Assembly: GCA_900547565.1 (NCBI GenBank)
Contig: URHI01000005.1
Span: 1-39,776, forward strand
DNA: 39,776 nt
From: an uncultured Eubacteriales bacterium
Lineage (GTDB): Bacteria; Bacillota; Clostridia; Oscillospirales; CAG-272
Reading direction: 5' to 3'
The position numbers and the translations under genes are program-made. This document shows, in pieces, positions 8,273 through 16,900 of this stretch (the stretch's first letter is position 1; the number at the start of each line of letters is the position of its first letter). The notes under the pieces were generated by a model that saw only the letters and a program-made list of their open reading frames with translations, was not told the origin of the DNA and made no database searches.

Positions 8273-8977
8273 CTATCTATGCCAAGAAATCTGACCTCCC
8301 AGCACAACAATCAACAGTACCACACAGCCTACGGCAACCGCAAGCCCTCCGATTATTACGGCAAGGCTACGCACACCGAAATGATAGCTACTGTCACGGC
8401 CGTCCTCAGCCGCAACAAGGTGTGTGCGGTGCAGCGCCGCAGAAACCGGCTTGTACAGCACCATTACCAATGCGGAATTAAGCGCTGCCTTGATGAGATT
8501 GAACGGCAGCAACAGCGGCAACAGCATTTGCTTGACGCTCTCCAGCGGCACGTGATAATACACCGGCGTAACCAGCAGGTTCATAACCAGCATCACCGCC
8601 GTCATCAAAACGACCGAACCACTCAGTCCGACAAGAGCACCGCTCATGCGCCGACGCAGTCTGGGAACGTATGTGTAAACCGCACTTGCACAACCGGCAA
8701 ACACGGCACTCGAAACAAAATTCATCAGAAAGCCCCACGGTCCCGTGCCGCTGATTGTAATCATTTCAAGGAATGATACGACCAGCGCTTCAAACACGCC
8801 GGCAATGGGGCCGAACATCATGGCGGCAATAGTAATTACGGTATCCTTGACGTCAAACGTCAGAAATCCGCCGATCCCGCTGATGCGAAAGGAAAAAACC
8901 GAAACATATGCCAGCGTGCAGAAAAGAGCCAGCGTCACCAGCTTACGGACGCCGAAATTTGCATTTTTGTTTTTCAT
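8273..8977 (-). CDS. ribU: ECF transporter S component, riboflavin uptake (RibU-like)
   Basis: This 234-residue membrane protein has about six hydrophobic segments. The N-terminal pattern (basic start, RKLVTLALFCTLAYV, then FLTFDVKDTVITIAAMMFGP and GPWGFLMNFVSS) is characteristic of RibU-type substrate-binding S components. RibU captures riboflavin and works with the shared energy module EcfA-EcfA'-EcfT, which must be encoded elsewhere because it is not in this window. ATG at 8977 is preceded by AAGGGAG. The FMN riboswitch and terminator immediately upstream strongly support riboflavin as the substrate. The stop codon leads directly into the ribosome site of the COG2426 gene. Confidence 0.88.
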   Translation of the reverse strand: MKNKNANFGVRKLVTLALFCTLAYVSVFSFRISGIGGFLTFDVKDTVITIAAMMFGPIAGVFEALVVSFLEMITISGTGPWGFLMNFVSSAVFAGCASAVYTYVPRLRRRMSGALVGLSGSVVLMTAVMLVMNLLVTPVYYHVPLESVKQMLLPLLLPFNLIKAALNSALVMVLYKPVSAALHRTHLVAAEDGRDSSYHFGVRSLAVIIGGLAVAVGCVVLLIVVLGGQISWHR

Positions 8978-8994
8978 AAAAACTCCCTTAAGGG

Positions 8995-9026
8995 GAAAAA
9001 AGCCCCGCAGACATATGCGGGGAGCT
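8995..9026 (-). terminator. Riboswitch-controlled terminator before ribU
   Basis: On the minus strand AGCTCCCCGCA and TGCGGGGCT form a GC-rich stem with a short loop, followed by a run of six T's and the ribU ribosome site. It lies directly after the FMN aptamer and is its expression platform. Confidence 0.82.
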
Positions 9027-9030
9027 TTTC

Positions 9031-9149
9031 ATTTTATCTCATCCGGGCTTTACCGTCGGTGCAGGAATCTCACCTGCTCGGCGCCTTGTGGCGTTCGCGG
9101 ACTGTTATACCGCCGGCATGGAATTTCACCAATCCCCCAAAATGATAAT
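9031..9149 (-). promoter_or_regulatory. FMN riboswitch (RFN element)
   Basis: The minus strand contains the RFN hallmarks in order: GGTGAAATTCC, CCGGCGGTATAACAGTCCGCGA, a variable stem with GCC...GGC, CAGGTGAGATTCCTG, CCGACGGTAAAGCCCGGATGAGA. The outer P1 strands pair ATTATCATTTT with AAAT-rich 3' bases. Binding of FMN should favour the following terminator and reduce ribU expression. No separate promoter is visible between the tuf stop and this element. Confidence 0.93.
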
Positions 9150-9155
9150 TTAGTG

Positions 9156-9185
9156 CTGTCCCGGGAGAAATAACTCCCGGGACAG
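9156..9185 (-). terminator. Hairpin after tuf (possible leaky terminator)
   Basis: A perfect 12-bp inverted repeat (CTGTCCCGGGAG, 9156-9167; CTCCCGGGACAG, 9174-9185) with a six-base loop starts 15 bases past the tuf stop. On the minus strand it is followed by CACTAAATT, not a T tract. The T-rich stretch is on the other side, so it may stop tuf transcription poorly or act mainly to protect the mRNA 3' end. Confidence 0.6.
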
Positions 9186-9199
9186 TCTTTTGTTATTGA

Positions 9200-10405
9200 T
9201 TACTCAATAATTTCGGAAACGATACCGGAACCGACAGTTCTGCCGCCCTCACGGATAGCAAAACGGAGTCCCTTTTCAATAGCGATAGGTGTGATCAGCT
9301 CAACGGTCATATCAACGTTGTCGCCGGGGCGGCACATCTCAACGCCCTCAGGAAGCTCGATAACACCGGTAACGTCGGTGGTTCTGAAGTAGAACTGAGG
9401 TCTGTAGCCGGGGAAGAAGGGCTTTTTACGGCCGCCTTCCTTCTCGGTAAGGACGTACACGTGACCAACAAACTTGGTGTGCGGGTGAATGGAACCGGGC
9501 TTGCACAGCACCTGTCCGCGCTCGATGCCGTTCTTATCAATACCACGCAGCAGAGCACCGATGTTGTCACCGGCCTCAGCCTGGTCAAGCAGCTTATGGA
9601 ACATTTCAACACCGGTAACAACGGTGGTCTTCTTCTCATCGGACAAACCAACGATCTCAACGGTATCGCCAACCTTAACAGTACCACGCTCAACACGACC
9701 GGTAGCAACAGTACCACGGCCGGAGATCGAGAATACGTCCTCGACGGGCATCAGGAAAGGCAGGTCAGACTTTCTGTCAGGAGTAGGAATGTAGCTGTCA
9801 ACAGCATCCATAAGCTCCCAGATAGGAGCGTACACGGCATCGTTGGGGTCGGTGGAGGGGCTTTCCAGAGCGGCGCGGGCAGAGCCACGAATGAAGGGAA
9901 TGTCATCGCCGGGGAAATCGTAAGAGGAAAGCAGATCTCTGGTTTCCATCTCGACCAGGTCGAGCAGCTCAGGGTCATCAACAAGGTCGGTCTTGTTCAT
10001 GAACACGACAAGTGCGGGAACGCCAACCTGGCGAGCCAGCAGGACGTGCTCACGGGTCTGCTGCAGAGGACCGTCGGAAGCAGCGACCACCAGGATAGCG
10101 CCGTCCATCTGGGCAGCACCGGTGATCATGTTCTTAACGTAGTCCGCGTGGCCGGGGCAGTCAACGTGAGCATAGTGACGCTTGTCGGTCTCGTACTCAA
10201 CGTGTCTGGTATTGATTGTGATACCTCTTGCTTTCTCTTCGGGAGCGTTATCGATCTGGTCATATGCCAAAAACTCGATGTTACCGTTCTTCAGAGAGAG
10301 GGTCTTTGTGATAGCAGCGGTAAGTGTGGTTTTACCATGGTCAACGTGACCAATGGTACCAATGTTAACGTGGGGCTTAGTGCGTTCAAACTTAGCTTTT
10401 GCCAT
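9200..10405 (-). CDS. tuf: Translation elongation factor Tu
   Basis: This 401-residue GTPase delivers aminoacyl-tRNA to the ribosomal A site. The G domain has GHVDHGKT (19-26), DCPGHADYV (G3) and NKTD (G4). Domains 2 and 3 follow with the normal GRGTVATGRVERG and HPHTKF segments, ending in a conserved FAIREGGRTVGSGIV. The G4 third residue is Thr where Cys or Met is more usual, within family variation. ATG has a GGAGG site. It is the last gene of the rpsL-rpsG-fusA-tuf str operon, 28 bases after fusA, in the classical order. Confidence 0.98.
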   Translation of the reverse strand: MAKAKFERTKPHVNIGTIGHVDHGKTTLTAAITKTLSLKNGNIEFLAYDQIDNAPEEKARGITINTRHVEYETDKRHYAHVDCPGHADYVKNMITGAAQMDGAILVVAASDGPLQQTREHVLLARQVGVPALVVFMNKTDLVDDPELLDLVEMETRDLLSSYDFPGDDIPFIRGSARAALESPSTDPNDAVYAPIWELMDAVDSYIPTPDRKSDLPFLMPVEDVFSISGRGTVATGRVERGTVKVGDTVEIVGLSDEKKTTVVTGVEMFHKLLDQAEAGDNIGALLRGIDKNGIERGQVLCKPGSIHPHTKFVGHVYVLTEKEGGRKKPFFPGYRPQFYFRTTDVTGVIELPEGVEMCRPGDNVDMTVELITPIAIEKGLRFAIREGGRTVGSGIVSEIIE

Positions 10406-10433
10406 TTTGAATTATCCTCCATTAAATATTTTT

Positions 10434-12512
10434 TCAGGCTTTTCGTGCATTGGAGATTATGGTCTCCTGGATTGATTTGGGAACCTCGGCGAAGTGGCTG
10501 GGCTCCATTGAGAACTGGCCGCGTCCCTGCGTGTTGGAGCGCAGCGCGGTTGCGTAACCGAACATCTCAGACAGCGGCACCATAGCGGTGATCTCCTGCG
10601 CACCCGGGCGGGTTTCCATGGACTGGATCTGACCGCGGCGGGAGTTAAGATCGCCGATGACGTTGCCGGTGTAATCATCGGGAGCGATGACAACCACCTT
10701 CATGATAGGCTCGGTGAGTACGGGGTCTGCCTTTCTCATGGCCTCCTTGAACGCCATTGAACCGGCGATCTTGAATGCCATTTCAGACGAGTCGACCTCG
10801 TGGTAAGAACCGTCGTACAGCGTGACCTTGACGTCAACTACATTGTATCCGGCAAGCACGCCGCTCTGCATTGCTCCCTGAATACCGGCGTCAACAGCGG
10901 GAATGTATTCCTTGGGAATAGCACCGCCCACCACCTTGCTTTCAAACAGGTAGCCTGCACCCGGCTCGTTAGGCTCAATTATGATCTTGACGTGACCGTA
11001 CTGGCCTTTACCTCCGGACTGACGTACATACTTCATATCCACGTCGGCTTTCTTTCTGATGGTTTCCTTATAGGCAACCTGAGGCTTACCGACAGTGGCT
11101 TCCACCTTGAACTCACGCAGCAATCTGTCAACTATGATTTCAAGGTGAAGCTCGCCCATACCGGCAATAATGGTCTGACCGGTTTCCTCATCCGTATAAG
11201 TACGGAAGGTGGGATCTTCCTCTGCCAGCTTGGAAAGAGCGATACCCATTTTGTCCTGGCCCGCGCGGGTCTTGGGCTCAATGGCAACTCTGATAACAGG
11301 CTCCGGGAATTCCATGGACTCGAGAATTACAGGGTGCTTTTCGTCGCACAGTGTGTCACCTGTTGTGGTGTTCTTTACGCCCACCACAGCCGCGATGTCA
11401 CCGCTGTAAACATGATCCAGATCCTTACGCTCATTGGCGTGCATCTGAAGCAGACGCCCCATGCGCTCCCGGGTGTCCTTGTTGGAATTGAATACGGTCT
11501 GTCCGACCTCGATCTGACCGGAATACACTCTGAAGAAGCAGAGCTTACCCACAAATGGGTCGGTCATGATTTTGAAGGCCAGGGCGGCAAAAGGCGCGTC
11601 ATCGCTCGACGGGCACTCAACCTCCTCTTCCGTATCGGGGTTGACGCCCCTGATAGCGGGAACATCGGTAGGTGCTGGCATGTAATCAATGACAGCGTCC
11701 AGCAGCTTCTGTACGCCCTTGTTTCTGTAAGAAGTTCCGCAGACCACGGGAACTATCTTGTTTGCAATGGTTTCCTTACGGATAGCTTTTTTTATTTCTT
11801 CAGTGGTGATCTCTTCCTCAGCACAGAATTTTTCGAACAGAGCCTCATCGCTTTCGGCAACAGACTCGATCATTTCGTTTCTGTACTTTTTGGCCATTTC
11901 AAGCATGTCATCCGGGATAGGCTCAACGCGCATATCCTTGCCGAGCTCATCGTAATAAATATCGGCTTCCATGTTGATAAGGTCTATGATACCTCTGAAC
12001 TGATCTTCAGCTCCGATCGGCAACTGAATCGGCACCGGGTGAGTGTGAAGTCTGTCCTTCATCATCTCGATAACTCTGAAAAAGTTAGCGCCGGTGATAT
12101 CCATTTTGTTCACATATGCCATGCGGGGAACCCCATACTTATCAGCCTGTCTCCAGACTGTTTCGGACTGAGGCTCAACGCCGCCCTTGGCGCAAAATAC
12201 CGTTACCGATCCGTCAAGCACGCGAAGCGAGCGCTCGACCTCAACGGTAAAGTCCACGTGGCCGGGAGTATCTATGATGTTGATACGATTACCCTTCCAG
12301 TAGCAGGTGGTAGCGGCGGAAGTAATTGTGATCCCTCTCTCCTGCTCCTGCTCCATCCAGTCCATCGTAGCTGAACCATCATGGGTTTCGCCCAGCTTGT
12401 GGGTTTTGCCTGTGTAGAACAATATTCTTTCCGTCGTAGTCGTTTTACCGGCATCGATGTGAGCCATGATACCGATATTACGGGTACGCTCAAGGGAATA
12501 TTCTCTGGGCAT
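10434..12512 (-). CDS. fusA: Translation elongation factor G
   Basis: This 692-residue translocation GTPase moves tRNAs and mRNA through the ribosome and helps recycle ribosomes. G-domain motifs: AHIDAGKT (17-24), RGITITSAATT, DTPGHVDF and NKMD. The domain III-V region carries MGELHLEIIVDRL and the domain IV tip sequence with the QSGGKGQYGHV segment. Length is typical for canonical EF-G1, and it keeps the sequence features of the translocating form rather than of a FusB or Tet(M)-like protein. It is 19 bases downstream of rpsG and 28 upstream of tuf. Confidence 0.98.
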   Translation of the reverse strand: MPREYSLERTRNIGIMAHIDAGKTTTTERILFYTGKTHKLGETHDGSATMDWMEQEQERGITITSAATTCYWKGNRINIIDTPGHVDFTVEVERSLRVLDGSVTVFCAKGGVEPQSETVWRQADKYGVPRMAYVNKMDITGANFFRVIEMMKDRLHTHPVPIQLPIGAEDQFRGIIDLINMEADIYYDELGKDMRVEPIPDDMLEMAKKYRNEMIESVAESDEALFEKFCAEEEITTEEIKKAIRKETIANKIVPVVCGTSYRNKGVQKLLDAVIDYMPAPTDVPAIRGVNPDTEEEVECPSSDDAPFAALAFKIMTDPFVGKLCFFRVYSGQIEVGQTVFNSNKDTRERMGRLLQMHANERKDLDHVYSGDIAAVVGVKNTTTGDTLCDEKHPVILESMEFPEPVIRVAIEPKTRAGQDKMGIALSKLAEEDPTFRTYTDEETGQTIIAGMGELHLEIIVDRLLREFKVEATVGKPQVAYKETIRKKADVDMKYVRQSGGKGQYGHVKIIIEPNEPGAGYLFESKVVGGAIPKEYIPAVDAGIQGAMQSGVLAGYNVVDVKVTLYDGSYHEVDSSEMAFKIAGSMAFKEAMRKADPVLTEPIMKVVVIAPDDYTGNVIGDLNSRRGQIQSMETRPGAQEITAMVPLSEMFGYATALRSNTQGRGQFSMEPSHFAEVPKSIQETIISNARKA

Positions 12513-12531
12513 AAATTATGGGTCTCCTTTT

Positions 12532-13002
12532 TTAATAACGGTAGTGAGCAAACGCCCGGTTTGCTTCTGCCATTCTATGAGTTTCTTCCTTCTTCTTGAA
12601 GGCTCCGCCGGCATTGTTCTTTGCATCCATTATTTCGGCTGCAAGACGTTCTGCCATCGTGCGCTCACTGCGCTTTCTTGCGAAGCCAATGAGCCAACGG
12701 AGTCCAAGAGTCTGACGTCTTTCAGGTCTGACTTCCATCGGTACCTGATAGGTGGAACCGCCGACACGGCGGGCCTTGACCTCAAGTACAGGCATAATGT
12801 TTTCGAGAGCCTCCTCGAATACCTTCAGCGGATCCTGCTCTGTCTTTGCAGCCACTGTGGCAAATGCGTCATAAACTATTGTCTGAGCGACGCCCTTCTT
12901 GCCGTCAAGCATTACGTTGTTGATCAGCTTTGTTACAAGCTTGGAGTTATACAACGGATCCGGCAGTACGTCTCTCTTGGAAATTTTTCCTCTTCTCGGC
13001 AC
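12532..13002 (-). CDS. rpsG: Small subunit ribosomal protein S7
   Basis: This 156-residue primary binding protein of the 30S head contacts the 3' domain of 16S rRNA. The opening PRRGKISKRDVLPDPLYNS, the central QVPMEVRPERRQTLGLRWL block and the C-terminal RMAEANRAFAHYRY are all family signatures. The start is GTG at 13002 with a strong GGAGGG site. In Escherichia coli S7 represses its own operon by binding the S12-S7 intercistronic RNA. Here that gap is 161 bases, much longer than other gaps in the operon, and contains a long stem-loop. Confidence 0.97.
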   Translation of the reverse strand: MPRRGKISKRDVLPDPLYNSKLVTKLINNVMLDGKKGVAQTIVYDAFATVAAKTEQDPLKVFEEALENIMPVLEVKARRVGGSTYQVPMEVRPERRQTLGLRWLIGFARKRSERTMAERLAAEIMDAKNNAGGAFKKKEETHRMAEANRAFAHYRY

Positions 13003-13068
13003 GGTAACTTCCCTCCTTCATTAAATTTTATGAAATCACAGGTACTCAAAAGCATACTTCTGTTTGCG

Positions 13069-13116
13069 CCGTACAGAGGATTCTATGTCTGAAACATTGA
13101 ATTTTCTCATATACGG
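13069..13116 (-). promoter_or_regulatory. Long stem-loop between rpsL and rpsG, candidate S7 autoregulatory site
   Basis: Nested complementary segments form one extended hairpin: CCGTA/TACGG, GAG/CTC, ATTC/GAAT and ATGT/ACAT (16 base pairs with small internal loops and a five-base apical loop). It lies in the 161-base gap about 70 bases before the rpsG start. The structure is directly visible; the S7-binding role is inferred from the E. coli str operon. Confidence 0.5.
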
Positions 13117-13163
13117 ACTGGCTTGTCTGCTTTATTGTTTAACCTTGTTGTTGTGCTCCCGGC

Positions 13164-13577
13164 TTATTTCTTGGGAGTCTTTGCGCCGTACTTGGAACGG
13201 CTCTGCTTACGGTTTGCAACGCCCTGAGCGTCCAGAGTGCCGCGGATAATGTGGTAACGTACACCGGGCAGATCTCTCACTCTTCCGCCTCTGATGAGAA
13301 CGACCGAGTGCTCCTGCAGGTTGTGGCCGATACCGGGAATGTAGGTCGTAGCCTCCAGACCGTTGGTAAGTCTCACTCTGGCGATTTTACGGAGCGCAGA
13401 GTTAGGCTTTTTGGGGTTGGTGGTGGAAACCTTGGTGCAAACGCCTCTTTTCTGGGGCGACGGCAGATCGGTTGCGACATTGTCAAGAGTGTTGAAGCCC
13501 TTCTGAAGCACAGGTGCTTTGGACTTGTAGGTCTTATCTGCGCGACCCTGTCTGACTAACTGGTTAAAGGTTGGCAT
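13164..13577 (-). CDS. rpsL: Small subunit ribosomal protein S12
   Basis: This 137-residue decoding-centre protein is the first gene of the str operon. The frame is open 26 codons further upstream, but MPTFNQLVRQGR at 13577 is the conserved S12 start and an AGGAGG site precedes it. It has the Firmicutes-type extended N-terminal loop (to about residue 42). PKKPNSALRK keeps Lys56, the classical streptomycin position (Lys43 in Mycobacterium tuberculosis). At residue 101 it has Arg (GGRVRDLPG, codon AGA at 13275-13277) where most bacteria have Lys. This is the second streptomycin position (Lys88 of M. tuberculosis, Lys101 of Bacillus subtilis). Confidence 0.97.
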   Translation of the reverse strand: MPTFNQLVRQGRADKTYKSKAPVLQKGFNTLDNVATDLPSPQKRGVCTKVSTTNPKKPNSALRKIARVRLTNGLEATTYIPGIGHNLQEHSVVLIRGGRVRDLPGVRYHIIRGTLDAQGVANRKQSRSKYGAKTPKK

Positions 13578-13651
13578 TCCTTTGTTCTTCCTCCTTCTTT
13601 GAAAATTCAATGTTATTGTGCGTACATATGCCTGAATGTACAGCCGTATAG

Positions 13652-13672
13652 GCATACTTATCCCAAGTATGC
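13652..13672 (-). promoter_or_regulatory. 5' stem-loop in the str operon leader
   Basis: GCATACTT (13652-13659) and AAGTATGC (13665-13672) form a perfect 8-bp stem with a five-base loop roughly 10 to 30 bases after the expected start of the rpsL transcript. It could stabilise the mRNA 5' end. No known riboregulator is recognised. Confidence 0.45.
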
Positions 13673-13687
13673 AAACACGCGTATATT

Positions 13688-13717
13688 ATTATATCATCGC
13701 GCCGCCTGTTTTGTCAA
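13688..13717 (-). promoter_or_regulatory. str operon (rpsL) promoter
   Basis: Consensus TTGACA (13712-13717) and TATAAT (13688-13693) lie 18 bases apart on the minus strand, with a TG one base before the -10 box. This is a strong sigma-A promoter driving rpsL-rpsG-fusA-tuf separately from rpoBC. Confidence 0.85.
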
Positions 13718-13830
13718 GAAACATTATTTACCCCTGTAATTTTCTCCCTTTTGCACAAACGGAAGCGCAACCTGATGTATTATTTGCTATATTTTTCAAC
13801 TGTATTCAGATATCCGCATAAACGGCACAC

Positions 13831-13864
13831 GGGGTTGCCGCCCTCCATTGGAGAACGGCAGCCC
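13831..13864 (-). terminator. Hairpin after rpoC, likely terminator
   Basis: GGGGCTGCCG...CGGCAACCCC on the minus strand extends inward through two G-U pairs and CTCC/GGAG to a three-base loop, giving about 15 pairs with one mismatch. It starts about 45 bases past the rpoC stop. The following T-content is weak (GTGTGCCGTTT). It separates rpoBC from the str promoter; the rest of 13578-13909 is leader and promoter without a gene. Confidence 0.55.
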
Positions 13865-13909
13865 CGGTTTGTATTTTACGGCTGTATTTTTGTCAGTCGT
13901 ATGATTTTA

Positions 13910-16900
13910 TCAAACAGCTTTGTTGTCTGCTGCCGACTCAACCTTTTCGACATCAACACCATGGTAGCATGCCATGCCTGTGCCGGCGGGAATGAGTTTA
14001 CCGATAATGACATTTTCCTTAAGGCCAAGCAGGTGGTCGACCTTACCCTTGATAGCGGCTTCGGTCAGCACCTTTGTTGTCTCCTGGAACGATGCCGCGG
14101 ACAGAAACGACTCGGTCTGAAGTGACGCTTTGGTAATACCGAGCAGTACGGTCTCGCCTGTTGCAAGGTTCGGCTCGGAGCCAAGCTCACGGGCTGCGGC
14201 AGCGACTTCATCGTTCTTTTCCTCAAATTCGTTGACGTCCACCAGCGAGCCGACCAGCATGTCGGTGTCGCCGTTGTCCTCGATGCGGATCTTTCTGGTC
14301 ATCTGGCGTGCTATTATCTCGATATGCTTATCATTAACGCTGACCGACTGCGAGCGGTACACGCGCTGAATCTCCTTGATAAGGTATTCATATACGGCGT
14401 CAAGTCCGAGTATGCGCATGATATCGGCAGGTGCCTTGTTACCCTCGGTAATGGCCTGCCCCAGCTCGACATGATCGCCGTCATTGATGCTCAGACGCGT
14501 ACCGTAGGGTATCTGATACTGAATAACGTCAGCCGGTCTGCCATCAGGCAGAGTCTGACCCGGATCAGGGTGAATATCGACAACATGCACGTTGGCGTTT
14601 TCACCGATATTGACATATGCAGTGCCTGCGATCTCGGCCATAATAGCAGCCTTTTTGGGCTGTCTTGCCTCAAACAGCTCCTCAACACGGGGAAGACCCT
14701 GGGTGATATCTGAACCCGCAACACCGCCGGAGTGGAATGTTCTCATAGTCAGCTGAGTACCCGGCTCACCTATGGACTGAGCCGCAATGATACCGACTGC
14801 CTCGCCGACGCTGACCGGTTTACCCGACGAGAGATCCGCGCCGTAGCAGTGAGCGCAGATACCGTGCTTTGCATGGCACTGGATAACCGTTCTGATATAG
14901 ACTCTGTCTATACCGGCCTTGGTGATCTTGGATGCCATATCGTCTGTGATCATGGTATCGTCCGGCACCAGTACCTCGCCGGTTGCAGGATCGACAACGT
15001 CACCCATCGTATATCTTCCGACGATACGGTCAGCCAGCGGCTCAAGCACGTTCTTGTCCTTGTCGTCGATAACGGCGGTAACCCACGCGCCCTTCTTGGT
15101 GTCGCACTTCTCTTCCCGGACAATAACCTCCTGCGAGACATCGACAAGACGTCTGGTCAGGTAACCGGAGTCTGCCGTACGCAGAGCGGTATCGGACAGT
15201 GATTTACGCGACGAACGCGCGCCCATGAAGTACTCAAATATCTTCATACCTTCACGGAAGTTGGATCTGATCGGGATCTCCATTGTTTTACCGTTGGCGG
15301 CAAACATAGGACCGCGCATACCTGCCAGCTGACGCATCTGTGTGATAGAACCACGGGCACCGGAGTCGGACATTATCTTGATCGGGTTGTACTGATCAAA
15401 GCTGTCCTGAAGTGCGGCGGTAACATCGGCAGTTGTCTGCTCCCAGATAGCGATAACGCTCTTGTATCTCTCCTCCTCGGACAGACGGCCGCGCATGAAG
15501 TGCTTGGATATTGTATCCACCTTCTTTTCGGCCTCAGCAAGCAGAGCAGACTTCTCCTTCGGAATGGTCATATCGTAAACCGAGATCGAGAACGAGGCGC
15601 GTGTTGAATACTTATAGCCCATAGCCTTAATACTGTCAAGCATGTTAGCGCAGACAGCGGCTCCGTGGCGCTTGATGCAGCGGTCGATGATCTGGCCCAG
15701 CTCCTTCTTCTTCATAACGAAGGCGATCTCAAGGTCATTTATACGGGTATAATCGGAACGGTCGACAAAGCCAAGATCCTGCGGCAGCGGATGGTTGAAT
15801 ATCATGCGGCCGAGTGTAGCCTTGATAATACCGGTATGCTTATAGCAGACCTCAACCACATCGCCCTGTGCGATAGCCGTGAAGCCGTTGATAAGCATGG
15901 TGCACTGGCTGCCCGACTTGGCCTCTTCGCCGCCGAGGATTGAAACGGTGTTGTCTCTGTATATTTCCTCGCCTCCACGCAGCACTCTGACATAGGTATA
16001 ACCGCAGATACGCTGAGCGGGCGTGATTATACGTGCAACAGGTACGGTGAATGTAATCTCGGTACCCTTGTCGGTGCGTATATAGGTGTAATCGGTGAGC
16101 TGGCACAGCGCGGTCTCAGAGCTGTCGGTGCTGCGCACAAATATGGGCGCGTGCAGTCCCAGCTGATGATTTTCGTATGCCATAACAGCCTCGTCGAAGT
16201 CGCGGAACACTCTTCCCTCGCCCGGCTCTCCGCCCTTATCCATTGTGAGGTAGTAAGAGCCGAGTATCATATCCTGTGAAGGAACCGCAACGGCGCGGCC
16301 GTCAACGGGCTTGAGCAGGTTGTTTGCAGACAGCATGAGGAATCTCGCCTCAGCCTGTGCCTCGACAGACAGCGGCACGTGAACCGGCATCTGGTCGCCG
16401 TCAAAGTCGGCGTTGAATGCCGTGCAGACCAGCGGGTGCAGCTTGATCGCACGTCCTTCGACCAGCACCGGCTCAAACGCCTGAATGGACAGGCGGTGCA
16501 GTGTCGGTGCACGGTTGAGCAGGACCGGGTGCTCTTTTATTACGTTTTCAAGTGCGTCCCAGACACAGGCGTTTGCCGGATCGTGGGAGCGGTCTATCTT
16601 TTTCTGTGCGTCCTTGACGTTTGTGGCCTTCTGAAGCTCCACCAGTCTCTTGACCACGAAGGGCTTGAACAGCTCAAGTGCCATTTCCTTGGGCAGACCG
16701 CACTGATAGATCTTAAGCGAAGGACCGACAACGATAACCGAACGTCCGGAATAGTCAACACGCTTGCCGAGCAGGTTCTGACGGAAGCGTCCCTGCTTAC
16801 CTCTGAGCATCTCGGAAAGCGACTTGAGCGGACGGTTGGCCGGACCGGTAACCGGCTTGCCGCGGCGTCCGTTATCTATAAGTGCGTCGACCGCCTCCTG

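Noticed and set aside
9156..9185. Perfect 12-bp inverted repeat as the end of a mobile element
   Set aside because: It is a single closely spaced hairpin after tuf with no transposase, target duplication or second copy in the window. A 3'-end hairpin explains it.
9461..10585. A 374-codon plus-strand frame opposite tuf
   Set aside because: It runs antisense across tuf and into the end of fusA, with low-complexity translation (Asn, Gly, Val, Thr) and no ribosome site. It is a mirror of EF-Tu codon use.
10800..12374. A 524-codon open frame on the plus strand opposite fusA
   Set aside because: It lies wholly antisense to EF-G, has no recognisable domain and follows from the codon bias of a highly expressed gene.
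13578..13655. An S12 protein with 26 extra N-terminal residues
   Set aside because: The upstream extension lies in the leader RNA. The conserved MPTFNQL start has its own ribosome site.
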